NCBI GenBank assembly: GCA_035041965.1
Contig: JAPYMA010000483.1
Location: 1 to 64,000, forward strand
Direction: 5' to 3'
DNA from: Anisakis pegreffii
Lineage: Eukaryota; Nematoda; Chromadorea; Rhabditida; Anisakidae
DNA length: 64,000 nt
This document shows positions 25,395 through 39,100 of the stretch, in pieces; the stretch's first letter is position 1, and each line of letters opens with the position of its first letter. The notes under the pieces are model-generated. The model was given only the letters and a program-made list of their open reading frames with translations. It did no database searches and was not told where the DNA came from. A program made the translations under genes and the position numbers.

Positions 25395-26825
25395 CTGTAG
25401 AGAATGCACATGAAATCTTGTAGATAATCTTGAATAAAATATAACCACCTGGAATGAACGCCCCACTTGAAAAAAATTCTTGGGGTCGTTAAAAATATAA
25501 ATCCAGATTTGTATTCAGAAGAATACGGTAGTTATTAAAAGAATAATTCACAACAAAAAAAAACGATGAAATTATTCTCATTCTGACTATGAAATGAACT
25601 GAAACATTTTAAAAAGAGCGACAGAAGTAAATAATAACAAAGAGAAAATGAGAATCACAGACGCGATACCGAACAGAGTAATACACTGATGTGGACATAA
25701 CTCACAAAATGTTAAAATACAGAGATGGACAGTGGTGCAAAACAGCGATAGCGCGCTAGAGCTCATCTCTGTTAGAATATCTATCAACCGAAAACAAAGT
25801 GTTCACAATTATCCTTCCCATCATCTTTCATCTAAAATTTCATTGAGTGCGACGGATTGCTGGTAAAATAAAAATATGAAGGGTAAGATTAGAAAGTGAA
25901 CATTTTTCATTTTCAAATTTTCGATTTTGTTTTATGTCCAACTGATTTGAACAAGCGTATCTTTCTAAGTGGGAACTTCAGTTTTTGTATTTAATTTATC
26001 GCTGGCAATAGTATTACGTTAGTTCGATTGAGAAGGTAAGACGAGTTCAGTTCCAATTTCCAGTGTTTACCAGCACTTTCACGATGACAATTTCATTTAC
26101 AATACATTCGCTATTGATGAATGTGATAAAAGAAAGGTAAAAGTTTATACAACGGTGAAAATGTTCGTCATAAAGCAAGATCAAACGAAAAAAAAACAGC
26201 TTCCACAAATGAGTATGAAGAATATATAATAGTAGCACAAGAAATAATTATTAATTGAAAGTAATAATGAGTTGAACAAGTACATATTGAAGCCATATAA
26301 GTAGATAGATGAGTAATTCAAACTGATGAAGAGTGGAAACAAAAAATGAAAACAATATTATGAGAATAAGGATTTGAAATGAGAGTTGATTTGATTCATA
26401 TTCGAGTATTATTCCTTTTCATCAGAACACTACAACTGAACGAGTATACAAATAGAGTTCATGCGGTAAGCAACGTAAGTACGTGTGCTTGATAAAATAC
26501 CATACATATTTGCTGAATTCACATATTATATTCATGAAAAGAGGTAACGTGGACGACAATGCGAACGCATTCAATTAGTATATTAATCAAAAAAACCCGC
26601 ATTATAACCCATTTAAATAATAGACGAATGCAATTTGCATAATCCTTCTTTATTTGCTCAAGGTTTGTCCACTGAAAACGATTTTTAAGGTGCACAAGAA
26701 AACGCATAAGTGACGCATTGTTAGCGGCTTCAGAAGGAAGATTGAGCGAATTGCCAAATGAATAAATGCATGCTCCGTACAGTACAGCAGAATGAATGAA
26801 TACAAAAACTGAAGCAAGATGATCA
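25395..26825. other. 3' flank of the RING ligase gene, nothing recognised
   Basis: AT-rich sequence with short frames only. The minus-strand open frame 26519-26857 overlaps the end of the RING exon in another frame and lies largely in its expected 3' UTR, so it is treated as a shadow. Confidence 0.45.
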
Positions 26826-29800
26826 TCATTGGGCAGCTTCGGACTCACATGCATCAATATCTAGACGACATACGGGACACTTCTTATTATAGACAAGCCA
26901 TCGATCGATGCAGTCCACATGAAATATATGTGCACACGGCAATGAACGAACAGAATCATCTGTTTCAAAATCCACCAAACAAACCTTAAACAATAATAAT
27001 TAATTTGATATTATAATCAACACATTACAGTGCCACCATTAATAAATTCTCATATAATTTAAAACCACTATTCGATTACTGATATTTTAAAACAGTTTTT
27101 AAATCAATCATTCAATTAATTGAAATTACAAGTAATCATTAATCTGAGTGCTGCTTAAATGAAAGATGAGATTCACGAAGTTTATTACCTCAGTGAACCA
27201 TTTCCTCACATGAACTGAATGAAAATTTCAAATCGTTCTTAATCATATAACTGTTGTCGATATTTATCTAGACTTATTGTAAGAGATACATTCAGTAATA
27301 TTAAAACATCACAATAATACTGAATAATCATAGCAATATTAATAATGAAGACGTACCGTGCAGCGTTCATTTTCAGCTTCAGGTAAGTCAATATCACGTA
27401 CATATTTGAGTACTTGTGTCAGACTAATAATACGTTCCACAGATGCACCAACAGGTAACGGATCACTTGGTAATGCAGCTGCACCGATCGCACCATTAAC
27501 TTCATTGTGTTGCAATAATGCCTTTAATTCATCAATTCATTCAGCTCTTAGAAAACTTCAATAATTAATTGAAAAACTCACTGACTTAAGTTCCTATCAG
27601 GAAACACTGTAATGTCTAGTTAAAAAATCAGAACACCTATCAACTACTGGAGTTCATACATAATCGTCGAAAGTTATAAACCGAAAAGTGGCACTCAATA
27701 AGACAATAAAATATGCGAAAAAAAATCTGATGAGCTGAGTAGAGGTTAATCTACTTAGTGAACGAAAAAATGAATAATTTATAGAAATATGATAAATATC
27801 ACAATATGATGATAAATGAATAAACGATGAGCTAAGCAAGATTGAATGAAAATAACAAAACATTTACCACAGACAGTTCAACAAGGGGATTCGGATAGCG
27901 CTGAAGGGGAAGAAGGGAAGTAGCACGACGGCCAACGACGTCTAAACCCACGAGGCTGCCCGCAGCCATTGGGTGACGTTGGAACCAAGCACTGTTCGCT
28001 TGACGTTCTCTTTCAAGTTGAGCGATTCGAGACGACAGTAAACTATTGTGTATCGGATTAACATCGATTTCACGTCTTGAAACAATCTTTTTACTCAATA
28101 TACCATACTTATGTGCCACTTTCCATAATGATGCTTTTCATTCGTCGAAGTTCATCGCGAAATTATTCTCACGAATCACCACACGAATAATATTCTCAGT
28201 AATGAGACAATATTATTTCAAATTTAAGAACCGAATCTTTTCTACAGATCTTAGAATAAAATATGAAACAAATGCTACCAAACTTAAATTCAGATAGAAA
28301 CGAATAATATAATCGTTACACCACCTCCGATTTGCAACATTAACCGCACTATCACTGATCTGTTGATATGGATGCCAAAACTCATTTGTTTGATAAGCAC
28401 TTAATCCAGAACTGGCGCCATCGATAACACTGTTGGGTATTTCACGATGTGGCTCAATCCTATTCACCATCACAGATCGCTGCGTTCCCGTCTCTTCTTC
28501 GTCACTTAACATAAGCATTTCGTTTCCAATAAAAAAGACGCAGAATATAGGTGAAAAATATCACCTTGATAGTAATACTTTGGCAACGGTAACGTTGTGA
28601 TATAATAACAAAATCACAAACCGCAAAAACTGCACTAATGAAATCATTCTAAACTGCCTCAAAAACAGAGACGATCGAACATCGAACGTTTTCGTTTAGA
28701 AATAACGATTCTAGTTAAAGTAGCCGTCGAAATAAATCCTTCTCATAAAGGACATCATTTTCGAAGCAAAATATTTTTCGTGCACTAAAAATACCTTACT
28801 GAGACATTCATGCAAGATGTGCATTTATACTACACGTAGTTTTACTGTTTCATTAGCTCAGCTAGAATTAAATCCTATGAAATATTGACTGCCAACTACA
28901 CGAAGACATCAAGAAAACGTTACATGCACATCTGCTTATACATCTGCACATATGTACAGGAATGGCGCAATATTAATATTTATATCCTCCTTTTAATGTC
29001 GGTGAATATCTATGTCGAAGTTTGAAATGAAAGAATTTACTCGATAGGAAGTTCAATGGAAGCAGATGAAGGAGTATGAGCCGAAGAAGTGGCACCAGTG
29101 CTCGATGTTTCACCGTGCTCTGATAAGAAACGTCTTATTTTGGGTTGTATGAATGAGGACGAGGCATTATTGCTACAATTAACAGACGAATGACGCACAG
29201 CTGGTCGTTTCAAGCGCATCGCTGCTGAACGTAATGGCGGCGCTGCTGCTAGTGTCGGTGGCAACACGGGAATCTGAAGAGCATCAATTCATTACATCCA
29301 ATTAACAATTACTTTCACAGAACAAAGTAACACAGACGACTGGCTGAGCTTGTTCATCATTCGTTTTTACTGAGAACTTATCGACTCGGTTTGAATTTAA
29401 TGCATGATGCCAGCGTTGAGATCACCTCAGCTTCAGGCTAAGGATTATTCGCAGACATGCACCATTCGTTCTGCTTTCATTTTGAGAATATGAGCTCTAT
29501 CGACCCTACCGTCTTTATTTCACCTCTGGACATTGTAAGTAATCGGCTTATGAAGTGACGTCTGTTAACGAAGATAAGAATGAACGGAACAATCGATAAT
29601 TCAGAAAATGAGACGAACTACTGAAGGAAAAGCATATTGAAATCTTCATGAAACAGTCATGTTAATATGGATTATGATTCAAATAAAATGAATTTTTCAT
29701 TCGAAATTCACCACGTGATTCACCACAACATCAATTTTTAAATACAAAATTTAAATTTAAATCGACGAATTTGCTTTCGCATCAGAAACAGTATTCAGGT

Positions 29801-32800
29801 TGAAAGTTTCACCGGATTGTTCTCAAATTGTGCTGCCGAATTTTTTTCCAGCGAGAAAGTTCAGTTTAAAAAAAGACGAACTTTTACTTGAAGATAACGC
29901 TTTGGGTATACAGAGAAACAGAATAAAAGGGAATAAATAAAGAACTACTTCTGTGGAAATTGCAGAAGATGTCGGCTGATCATCGAAGAGATGTGCACGA
30001 TCAACTTGATTAACTCTTTGTGCATTCGCTGATGAAAAAGAATGCGACATCTGCTGATTTGCTGACGATATTGTTCCTTAAGGCACATCGGATATAATAT
30101 ATCCATACATGGAACTGCATATCTTATCGTTACACATAATCAGTGCTGTGTGTTTAGTGGTTATTGCATGAATGAAGTCAACAGGTAGTTCACGAAAAAA
30201 GATGCACTATGCACCTGTTCACTCCGTAAAAACAGTCATGAAACTGAAATATAGTAATGAAACGAACCGGTGGTGGGTAAGGTCAAATGCGTGTTATTGA
30301 GGGGCCGCGGTTGCAAAAAATAAGGTTGCGGATAAAGCGGCTGGCAGATTGCCGGAATGGCTTCTGAGCCAGTAAAATAGGCACATGGAGCTGAGATTGG
30401 ACCAGCAGTGGTGAGAAATGCATCCATTCTCGGAACAATAATCGGTGATATAGCAGTGGAATGAAGAAATGCTGTCGGATTAACCACAGTTGGCATCTGA
30501 AGCGCACTGAAGGACAACGATGAAGACGCAATATTACTAGTGTTGTTGTTGTTATTATTATTATTGATCTGATGAGGTGTTGATGAATGTTGTGAAGATG
30601 TTGACGTTAAGGCTGAAGTTGTTAGAAATGGAAGCATCGGCATTCCCAGAGCAAGAGGATGGTAAGGATGCGAGGCTGCATAGGGATTTTGATTGGCATA
30701 TGCCCTGAGTGGGTTCATTTGCGTTGCGTTCGCCATTTGAAGAAATGCTGCTTCAGTTGGTTCGAGTATATCAATCTGAAGAGTTGTTTTTTAGCGTTCA
30801 TTTATTCATCACAGTTCATAATAATGACAATCAATAACAATTTATATTCGACAACTCTGCTTCATTTATACAGTTTGATGGGCTTGACTACTTGTACAGC
30901 TCATATTACATAAACAATAAATATTCTGGAATAACGCCAAAACATCACAATTGGAGATTTCAGACGAGATCAAATGAAGGCAAAAAAAAGAAAAGAAAGA
31001 ATAAATGCACTAAAAACACGCAATGTGTTAGTGTACACAGTAAATGTGTATTGTGAAGTGGGATAGGTTACTTCTGTACACGAGAAAATAAAAGTGAAGA
31101 TAGTCTACCGGAAAAAAACACGAAAAATATATAACGCACGAACGATACAAGAGAATAGCAAAAGACGAATCGATCAATACAGCATAAATGCCGTATTGAT
31201 ACGGAACTGTACGAAATATACTCCATGAAATGACTTCTGAATAAGTCTGAAGTTAATAGAAAATTACTAAAAATATTTTCATGAAGATGGACAACATCAA
31301 AAAATGTTTATAGATTCGCTCCGTACAGAACAGAAGGTAGAAAGTAGAAAGGTAGAAGGTAGAAAAGTATTTGATGGAATTCTTCGAATTTGATGAAAGC
31401 GGTTCGAAGAAATTTTGCAGAAATACAACAAATTTGCAACGCGAACACAAAACAGTAAAATTTCTAAACATTTTCGAGTGTCAAAGATAAGGCCGTTGAA
31501 TAATGTTTAAAAGCACTACATCTCTCAAAAGAATCATCGCTATTGCAAAATCTTATTGAAATTGGTTATTGCTATGATGCTATCTTATCGTTAGAGAACG
31601 TAATTAACCAATCCCAGAGAGTCCAGCATTAAGCAAAGTGTGAGTGAAGGAAAGTAAATTTTCTTATCAACTCCTTGTCGGTAGTTCTTGCAAGGGGAGA
31701 TCTGAGAGAATTCGAGAGTGCCAATGGAAAATTGAGGAGGTTGAAAATCATTATTGGCTGAATTGTTGTTATACAATAATCCTTACAAAAACCTACTTTC
31801 ATGCTCACATGGAATTGATTTGCTAGATAGAAGAAAACGAATTCTTCAGAGAATTTCTTGATGAGCGACTGAGTTTCCTGACTTTGTCCTCATTTGTCTG
31901 ACAACTAACAGACTGTCACAGGAGGAGGTAAACTGCTTTCACACAGACTGTTGAAGTGGAGGGGGAAGCGACACTTTGTCAAAAAGTCAAATGCAAGTAG
32001 GGCGCGCAAGGACGTGAAAACCACTCATCAATGCCAGCATTCCTTTTCAGTGCAGGCTTCGTTACAGTTTTTCAACAGTCCTCATATCAGACAATCTAAC
32101 ATTAATGACGCGTCAGTTAATCACAACGATCATCAATGTTGAAACTAATCAATAACGCTGCAGGAACTAAGCAGGTTGCAATTTCCTGAAGTTTCTGAAC
32201 GAGTTTCATTCCACCCACCGACATTGCTCACTTCCACTTACATACGAACAGCGGTTTTTCTTCAGTCGTTACACGTTCCAGAAGTTGTACAGGTAGGAAT
32301 ATCTAATAGACCCAAACTTCGAGTGAAACAAAGAAAACAAAACAGATCAACGAAGTGTCTAATAAAAGCAAGAAAAAAAATGAGACACATGATACAGTGG
32401 GTAGTAACTGATTAAGATTAACATGCATTTTTGCTCGCGCGTACCAGGTGCGTATATCAGACGGAATGTCAGTTGGGACACAACATTTTAAAAACCTTGT
32501 TCGAGAAACGCAGTTAGTCATAAACGTCAGATTGCAAAACAAGGTGGGAACTTGGCTAATTGTAAGGCAACCACCAACTTGATAGACATAGCTTTCCGTA
32601 ATATTGCAAAATACTTTGTATCAGCAGGGGACTGGTGCGATAGACATTGAAACTAGAGCATGTATCAACAAAATTATGTATCTGATTTATGAGAGAGGTT
32701 GAAGGGTAAGCTTGAATTTTCATGAACCAAAACATCTTCCAATAAGATGGTGAAAAAACATAGTCGGAGGCATATCACATGATTTGTTGCTCGCAATTTT

Positions 32801-33149
32801 GTGCGTGCAAAGTGAAGGACATAAACTGATGTTTACGCGAAATGTCTTCTGATTAGACTTATATCAATGCAGAATTACTGGTTAGAGTAATAATGACTGA
32901 ACCAAAATCAATTTAGACGGTTGATTCAAAATAAACGGAAAGTGTTTCTTCATAAAAACAAAGCCGATATCAAACTGATGATGGAGATAAGAATAACGTT
33001 ACCAGTAAGAATGGTAATGCACCAGGGTCAGAGATACATTTAAGAATACATAAAATACATATTTAAATAAAACTTACAATATTTGAATTAGTCACAAATT
33101 CTGAGTTCGTATCAACCAGTGTCGGAGCCACGTCGTCGGCAGTAGCCAT
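26826..33149 (-). CDS. Arkadia/RNF111-RNF165-like RING-H2 E3 ubiquitin ligase
   Basis: Eight exons join in phase from ATG to stop: 33078-33149, 30268-30775, 29949-30061, 29041-29273, 28325-28504, 27868-28093, 27357-27521, 26826-26984; 551 residues. The C-terminus is a RING-H2 finger with spacing C-x2-C-x14-C-x-H-x2-H-x2-C-x10-C-x2-C at about 498-538 (CTVC, LPCAHIFHVDC, CPVC). The DRW and NKKCPVCRLDID segment closely matches Arkadia/ARK2C C-termini. Such ligases bind an E2 and attach ubiquitin; Arkadia targets SnoN and Smad7 and enhances TGF-beta signalling, so a similar role is inferred only by family. The rest is low-complexity: Pro/His/Tyr-rich early sequence, a run of eight Asn (about 95-102), Ser-rich parts, and a short acidic DDEEE segment. 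RNF38/44 is the alternative subfamily. A 2.3-kb first intron separates the 24-codon first exon. All junction phases agree. Confidence 0.85.
31333..31366. repeat. Short tandem ggtagaa repeat
   Basis: Four imperfect copies of ggtagaa/agtagaa in a row within the long first intron of the RING ligase gene. No function is inferred. Confidence 0.6.
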
Positions 33150-36100
33150 TCAGGCCACTAGCGCCCTAGTGCGTACTCAAATTTGTGTGCGTTCAATCAA
33201 TCCACACTGACTATATTGATTGATTCATGTATGAAGAGAAATGAACAGGGATAGAAAGAGGTATGGTGAGTCAGTGAAGAGGGGTAAGAAACAAATATGT
33301 AGAAACGACTGCATAGAGGAGATATTGAATCAACTCTGCATTCACCTTTTATTCACTATTTCGAATGGTCATTTTTCTATCATTCTCTGACAGCGTTTCT
33401 ACGATCCTCAAAGTCTGAGCAGAGGAGATGGGGAGGGGTGCTTTTGAATTTAGGTGAATAAACTCGTTGATGGTTGGTCTCATCGTCTGCGTCGTTCAGA
33501 AAATGATGCATCAACGAATGACATTTCCTCACAACCAGTATCCTCCGTCTATATCACTTTTATCTCATATGCATACACATACATGATTCAACCTCGATTT
33601 GCGTATAAAATTCGTTCTAAACTCTTGTACGTAACTAGAAATATGTTTTTGAAAAGTAATCAATGGAAAGTTTAATCCGTCCCAGTTCTCCTAGCCAGTG
33701 CCCGAACTGGCATTGATGGTACCAACGTACTAATGAAACGAATAGAATAAATGAAGACCACGCAAAACAGTGATTGGTATAAAGCGCAATTTCGTGTATT
33801 AATAACGACACATAAGCAGGGATTGCTGATCGTTGACATGAAGAAAACGAAGATTGAAACTGAAAAAGCATTTCAACGTGCTCTTTGCAGGTATTTGTCG
33901 CAACCCACAAGGCAATTAGAGAAGATGAAAAATGGAGTAATCGCTGATGCAAACTAGTACATTAAATTTATATAAATATTCATTCAAGTGAAATTCTTAT
34001 GAGAAAGAAAAAAGCATGATATGAATAAATAGTAGAAAAGGACATTGTAAATAGAACTGTAGAAATGATCACATGTGGGGATTTCTAAGTTAACGAAATG
34101 AAATATTAGCAGACAACAACAATAGTAAATGGAAAACGAGCAGCAAATGAAGAACGACCGAAATAAATAAAAACTATGAAGTAGGATGGAACTAAAGCAA
34201 ATCTTGTTGCACTGATAAAAACGCAGTAATAGTAACAGAGTAAATACTAGCCGTAATTCATTAGTAAAGTGATTCTACTGTACTTCATGATTGTACTGTG
34301 CTTCATGGTAAAAATTAGCAAAGTAACAAAAAAAAAATGAAATTCACAAAAATCACAAACGTTATTGCTGCAATAATTTTTTGACGGCATAAAATAGCGA
34401 TAACTTGCGCTACTTTCTTTCGTTGGTGATTTAGCAAGTTACTTATGTTCAAACGCCCACTAAATAGCTAATTCTCATCCGTAAGGGAATACTTATTTTT
34501 CATAACGTCAAGATATTTAACCATTGTGTGATATTGATATTTTTGTGATTCAGTTGCCGTTCGTGGGTCAGATTGACTTTTATCTTAGCATACGTTTTAA
34601 ATTACATTTGTTGGCAGATCTCAAGCCGAAAAGCCGCAGTGAAATAACTACGGGTAGCTGAACCTGAAGGCCGATTCGATTAATCGAAATATGGTTCAAA
34701 TGTCTGCAAAAGTTTCAAGACAGAGCTTGTTTATATCACCTTGTGTAACATGTCTAACTGATTTCGAACTGATCTCTCATTTTGCAAAATCAATTTTAAT
34801 CAGTAATTACAATGAATGAAAGGAGATCAAGCACAGAGTAAAATCACCTCTGCACATACCTCTTCCCCTACAATTCTTGTCCACATTCAGTTTCGGTATA
34901 GATGATTGATACTGGAATGAAATCATTTGCGACATGAGCAGAATTATTTTGGAACAAAATCAGAAATGTGTAATCCCTTTATAATTCCAGTCTCGCAAAA
35001 CTGTAATAATGAACATTTTGTATAGCAGAGGTATTAATTATTATATGTTGAGTTTTGAAGTCCATCTAATAATCATTGAATCAATCTGACATGCCACACA
35101 TAGATGTATTAGTTCAGAACATAACTTCTGCTCTTCATTCTCGTATTTGAATTCTGCAGAGTCGGAAAATAGATTTGAAATCAACTACAGAACTTTCGAG
35201 ATGCAATGACCCTCATTCTTGTCAGCAACATTATGGTTTCATGGTACAAGGAGACAGAGGAAGTCTGTCGAAAAAAAAACTGTGAGACATTGCTCGTCTC
35301 CGGAGATAGAGTGATCTATTTATCAGAAGGATGGAAAGATTTGTTAACTTATCTATCTAATCATGGAAAGATAAATGCTGTTGATCTAGGAATTTCTTTC
35401 ACTTCATAGTTCTCACCATCCCTAACGTGAGTTACTGCTAGCCCCATTGTAACCAGTTTCATCATTAACATGTTGGGGACTCAAACAGGTGACTCTTCAT
35501 TTGGACATTGAGACCATTCAATCACACCATTCCTTGATGTTCATACCTTAAGCGAGAAGCTTTCGCTATTTTTTCATCACCGACAGTACCAGCGGTCATA
35601 AAAATAATTTTTTACAAATTAGCGATTAGCAGGGCTAATTTTTTCAGTGACGTGCCCATCACTGGGTAACAGTTTCCATATTCTGATAGCTGTAAAACCG
35701 GAAACTACTTAGAACAGCATTTCTCATGGGGATAAATCACCCTGTGAGGATTAATTTGGGAATTTCAGGGGTGATTGAAGATATAGATGAACTTATTAAT
35801 GAATTTTAATCTTCACTGACCAATATTTTTCTTCTCATTGCTTTTTGTTGTTAATTGCTGAGGTTCATATTACTTCTGCAATTGATGAAGAAAGTTCTAA
35901 AAATTTGTTTCATTCCAAAAAATAGATTTCTTTCACGCCACTCAGGAATTTCTGGACCAGTTTTCGATTTGCTCTTGACGTTATAATAATTTCGTATAGT
36001 GAAGGATGGGTTTAGGGGCAAGGGTGGGGGTGGCTGTGGGGGTAATGACGTCCTGTCAGACCACTGAGGGGGGCAATGAAGCTTCAAAACGTAAGAAGCA

Positions 36101-39100
36101 CTAACTTGGGCGACATTGTTCGCAGATATTTTTTGCAGTTATGCAGAGATTTAAAATGCATCGTCTTCATCGGAATAATGATTACGTAGATGAGTGCGAA
36201 ATCTGGATAGCAAAACGATTACTGCATTCATCAGGAGTGTTCCGTATTATGATCAGTCATTTTTTAAAACAGTTTTAAAACTTTTCAGGAATTGTTACTG
36301 ATTAACACATCGAGAATTGACTGGAACAATTTTCGAAAAGATGGAGCAGAGCTGATTCAACTAAATGACACACGTGTCAGCTTTCAACCCATTAAAGTTG
36401 TCCTTCGTCTGAAAATTAATGCTTAGATTACTCCCTTAGGCCAGCTTTCCTTTCACTGAAAAAGCATTTAACAATCTTAGAACGATCGAATGTGATGCAA
36501 ATAGGAGGTGATTTGCTATTTTATTGCAAACCAAGTTATCAATGAGAATGATGAAAGAGCATGATCACTGAATTGATCACATACCATTTACATCGTAAAT
36601 GCACAAAAATGGGCGTAACAATGACAATATCAAGTTGTTATTAATAACGGCAACGCTCTTAAAAATTCTTTAATACAATAAAAGCAACAGTAATTATGAT
36701 GCTCACAAATTAAGGGGAGAACGCATCAAAGATAAAAATGAAAAACGAATTACTTTAAGATAAGTATGAAAAATTAATGGTAATTGAAGCAACTCAACAA
36801 GTAATCAATTTAATATGATCAAATGAAACAAAAAGAAACAACAAAAAGATTTTAAAACGAACAAATTAGAAAAGGATGCACAGCGTCTAAAGAAAAAACA
36901 AAAAAAAAATTACTGCAAAGGAAAACACGCAAGAACACCCATATAATACCAAGCGAATATACCTAATACATACGTATTCCACAGTTGTAATTCACTGATT
37001 GCGAGCTGACTTGTCACAATTTCTATGAGCACTATTAGTTCACCAAACATTGAATACATCAAATTGTATTTCTATTCACTAATGACATTTATTCAATGAT
37101 TTTTTTCGCATTTTCCTCAGGTAGACAGCTGAACGAATGCAATTTGAAATAATTGCTTTCTGGCACTGTAAGCTTTTAAAAGGCTTTAATATTTGGAATA
37201 TGCTACTACAAGACACTTTAACGAATTTGAAATGAAACTCTAAAATTTAATATCTACTGCTTTCTATCATGTATCAAACCATTTTCATTCAAAAATTTCT
37301 GCTACAGAACAAAAAAACGAGAACGAAAAAATTACACTTAACGAATGAGAAAATGAAAAACAAATTTCAAAACTAAAACACATCCAAGAATATATTAAAC
37401 ATTAATTTAATATTCGTATATCTATATATGCATAAACATAAACATGTAATATTTAATTTATTCGAAGAATATATAAAAACAACAAATCAAGATTATGAAC
37501 CGGAAGAAACTGATTTGTATCTGAATTCTGAATAGACGACCTTACTAGCTCCTTACTACCAAACCTATCCAAAATGTTCAAAGTGACTTGCACTTAAACT
37601 ACGAATGGCTATTTCGAGAATGTCTGATCGAAGCTTTCGTTTCACAAACAGCAAAGTTCGAGTAAAGTATTTGCCACAATTTGCTACGAATACTTAATTG
37701 ATTGACGTAAACAATGTCTGAAATTCACCTGTCAAGTTTCCTCTTCAAAACGAAAACAATAATTGCATAAGATCTTAGAGCGTTGAGATTCATCAGGTTA
37801 TACATTCATCAATCTGGCCATATTTTATTGTGGATAGGTTTCCGCCTTTCTTTGAAGAAAGGTGACCCGAACAAGTGAGCATCATTACATGAAGCCTTCC
37901 TTCCTTAGTTTGACATCTATTTTGAAGAGGAACTTCATAAAACAATAATACCAACATGTAACGTTAAGCAACAATAAATGAGTACATTCAATCATATAAC
38001 TAAACAATTTCAAGCAGCTCAGTCAGAATTTCAAGACGAGCGCAGAAATAAAAGAACATTACGAATGAACCCCATTACAAATGAAATAGGTACATTCACA
38101 AAAGAGAGAAACCATGTGCAATCACTCTAAGGCGCTTTTATGAACTTCACACAGCGCAAATTAAAAAAGACGTGCGAAAACCCTCTCAATCGACACACAG
38201 AAGTAAATTTAAAATGATTCGTTTCAACACTGAATATATCTTTTATATGAGCATAGGTAGAGCTACCCACATGAATGAGTTCACCAAGACAATTATTATC
38301 AAGTATCCGTCATATCTGCTTCTTTTACCGAACATCCACTGACGAAACAACCAAAATGCAGCAATCAAATAATAATAATGTGATTATACAAAACAAGAAT
38401 TTATGTTATATTTATCTGTTCATATTCTATAGAATGCATCGTTTTAATCATTGAATATAACAAGAAATATGCAATACCAGCAGAAGAAATAAACAATAAT
38501 AAATACATATATAGATTGATGCTGAAAGTGAACGCTTTTGAAAACATAATAATGAACAATACAAACAAAAGCAATGAGTAAAAATGATTGTATGCTTGAT
38601 CAAACATTCACGAATATTACAACAAGTAATGTTCGATGAGCAGCCGTTCTTGGAAGGCAATCAGTACAGCCCGCACAATATATATACCTAACAACTGCGA
38701 AAGTCCTTTTCGATCAAAAAGAGGTGGCATAAGAGGAAGTTATGGGTTTGTCTCAGGTATGATGGCTTTCTTCTAGGATTTTTTCAGACGCTAGATGCTA
38801 CACCCTGCCATTCTTTGGAAATGTACCACTGACACTCAATTATGCCTATTTCACTTCTCATTAGATCCTTTTAGATCCTCTTCAATAACCTCTATTCTCG
38901 TCAGCACATCTGATAGTAAGTAAACGAAAAATTTCTTCGGCTGCAATTCCGAAATTCGGTTGGTTACCATCACTAATCAGCACTGGGAAAATATTTTCGA
39001 AGTGCACAATTGAAATTTGAGCACTCAAAAATATCACTCTTCCTTGGTCGCATATGTTCTGTTGATTTTTAGAGTTTGAACGTCCTGTGAACACGATACC

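Noticed and set aside
26519..26857. Minus-strand 112-codon frame
   Set aside because: Overlaps the RING exon in another frame and extends into its 3' flank; no motif.
30283..30531. Minus-strand frame with Arg- and Leu-rich translation
   Set aside because: Alternative frame of the RING ligase exon 30268-30775, whose own frame joins in phase with seven other exons.
35647..35666. cagtgacgtgcccatcactg palindrome as a possible transposon end
   Set aside because: Too short, and no partner end or target duplication was found nearby.
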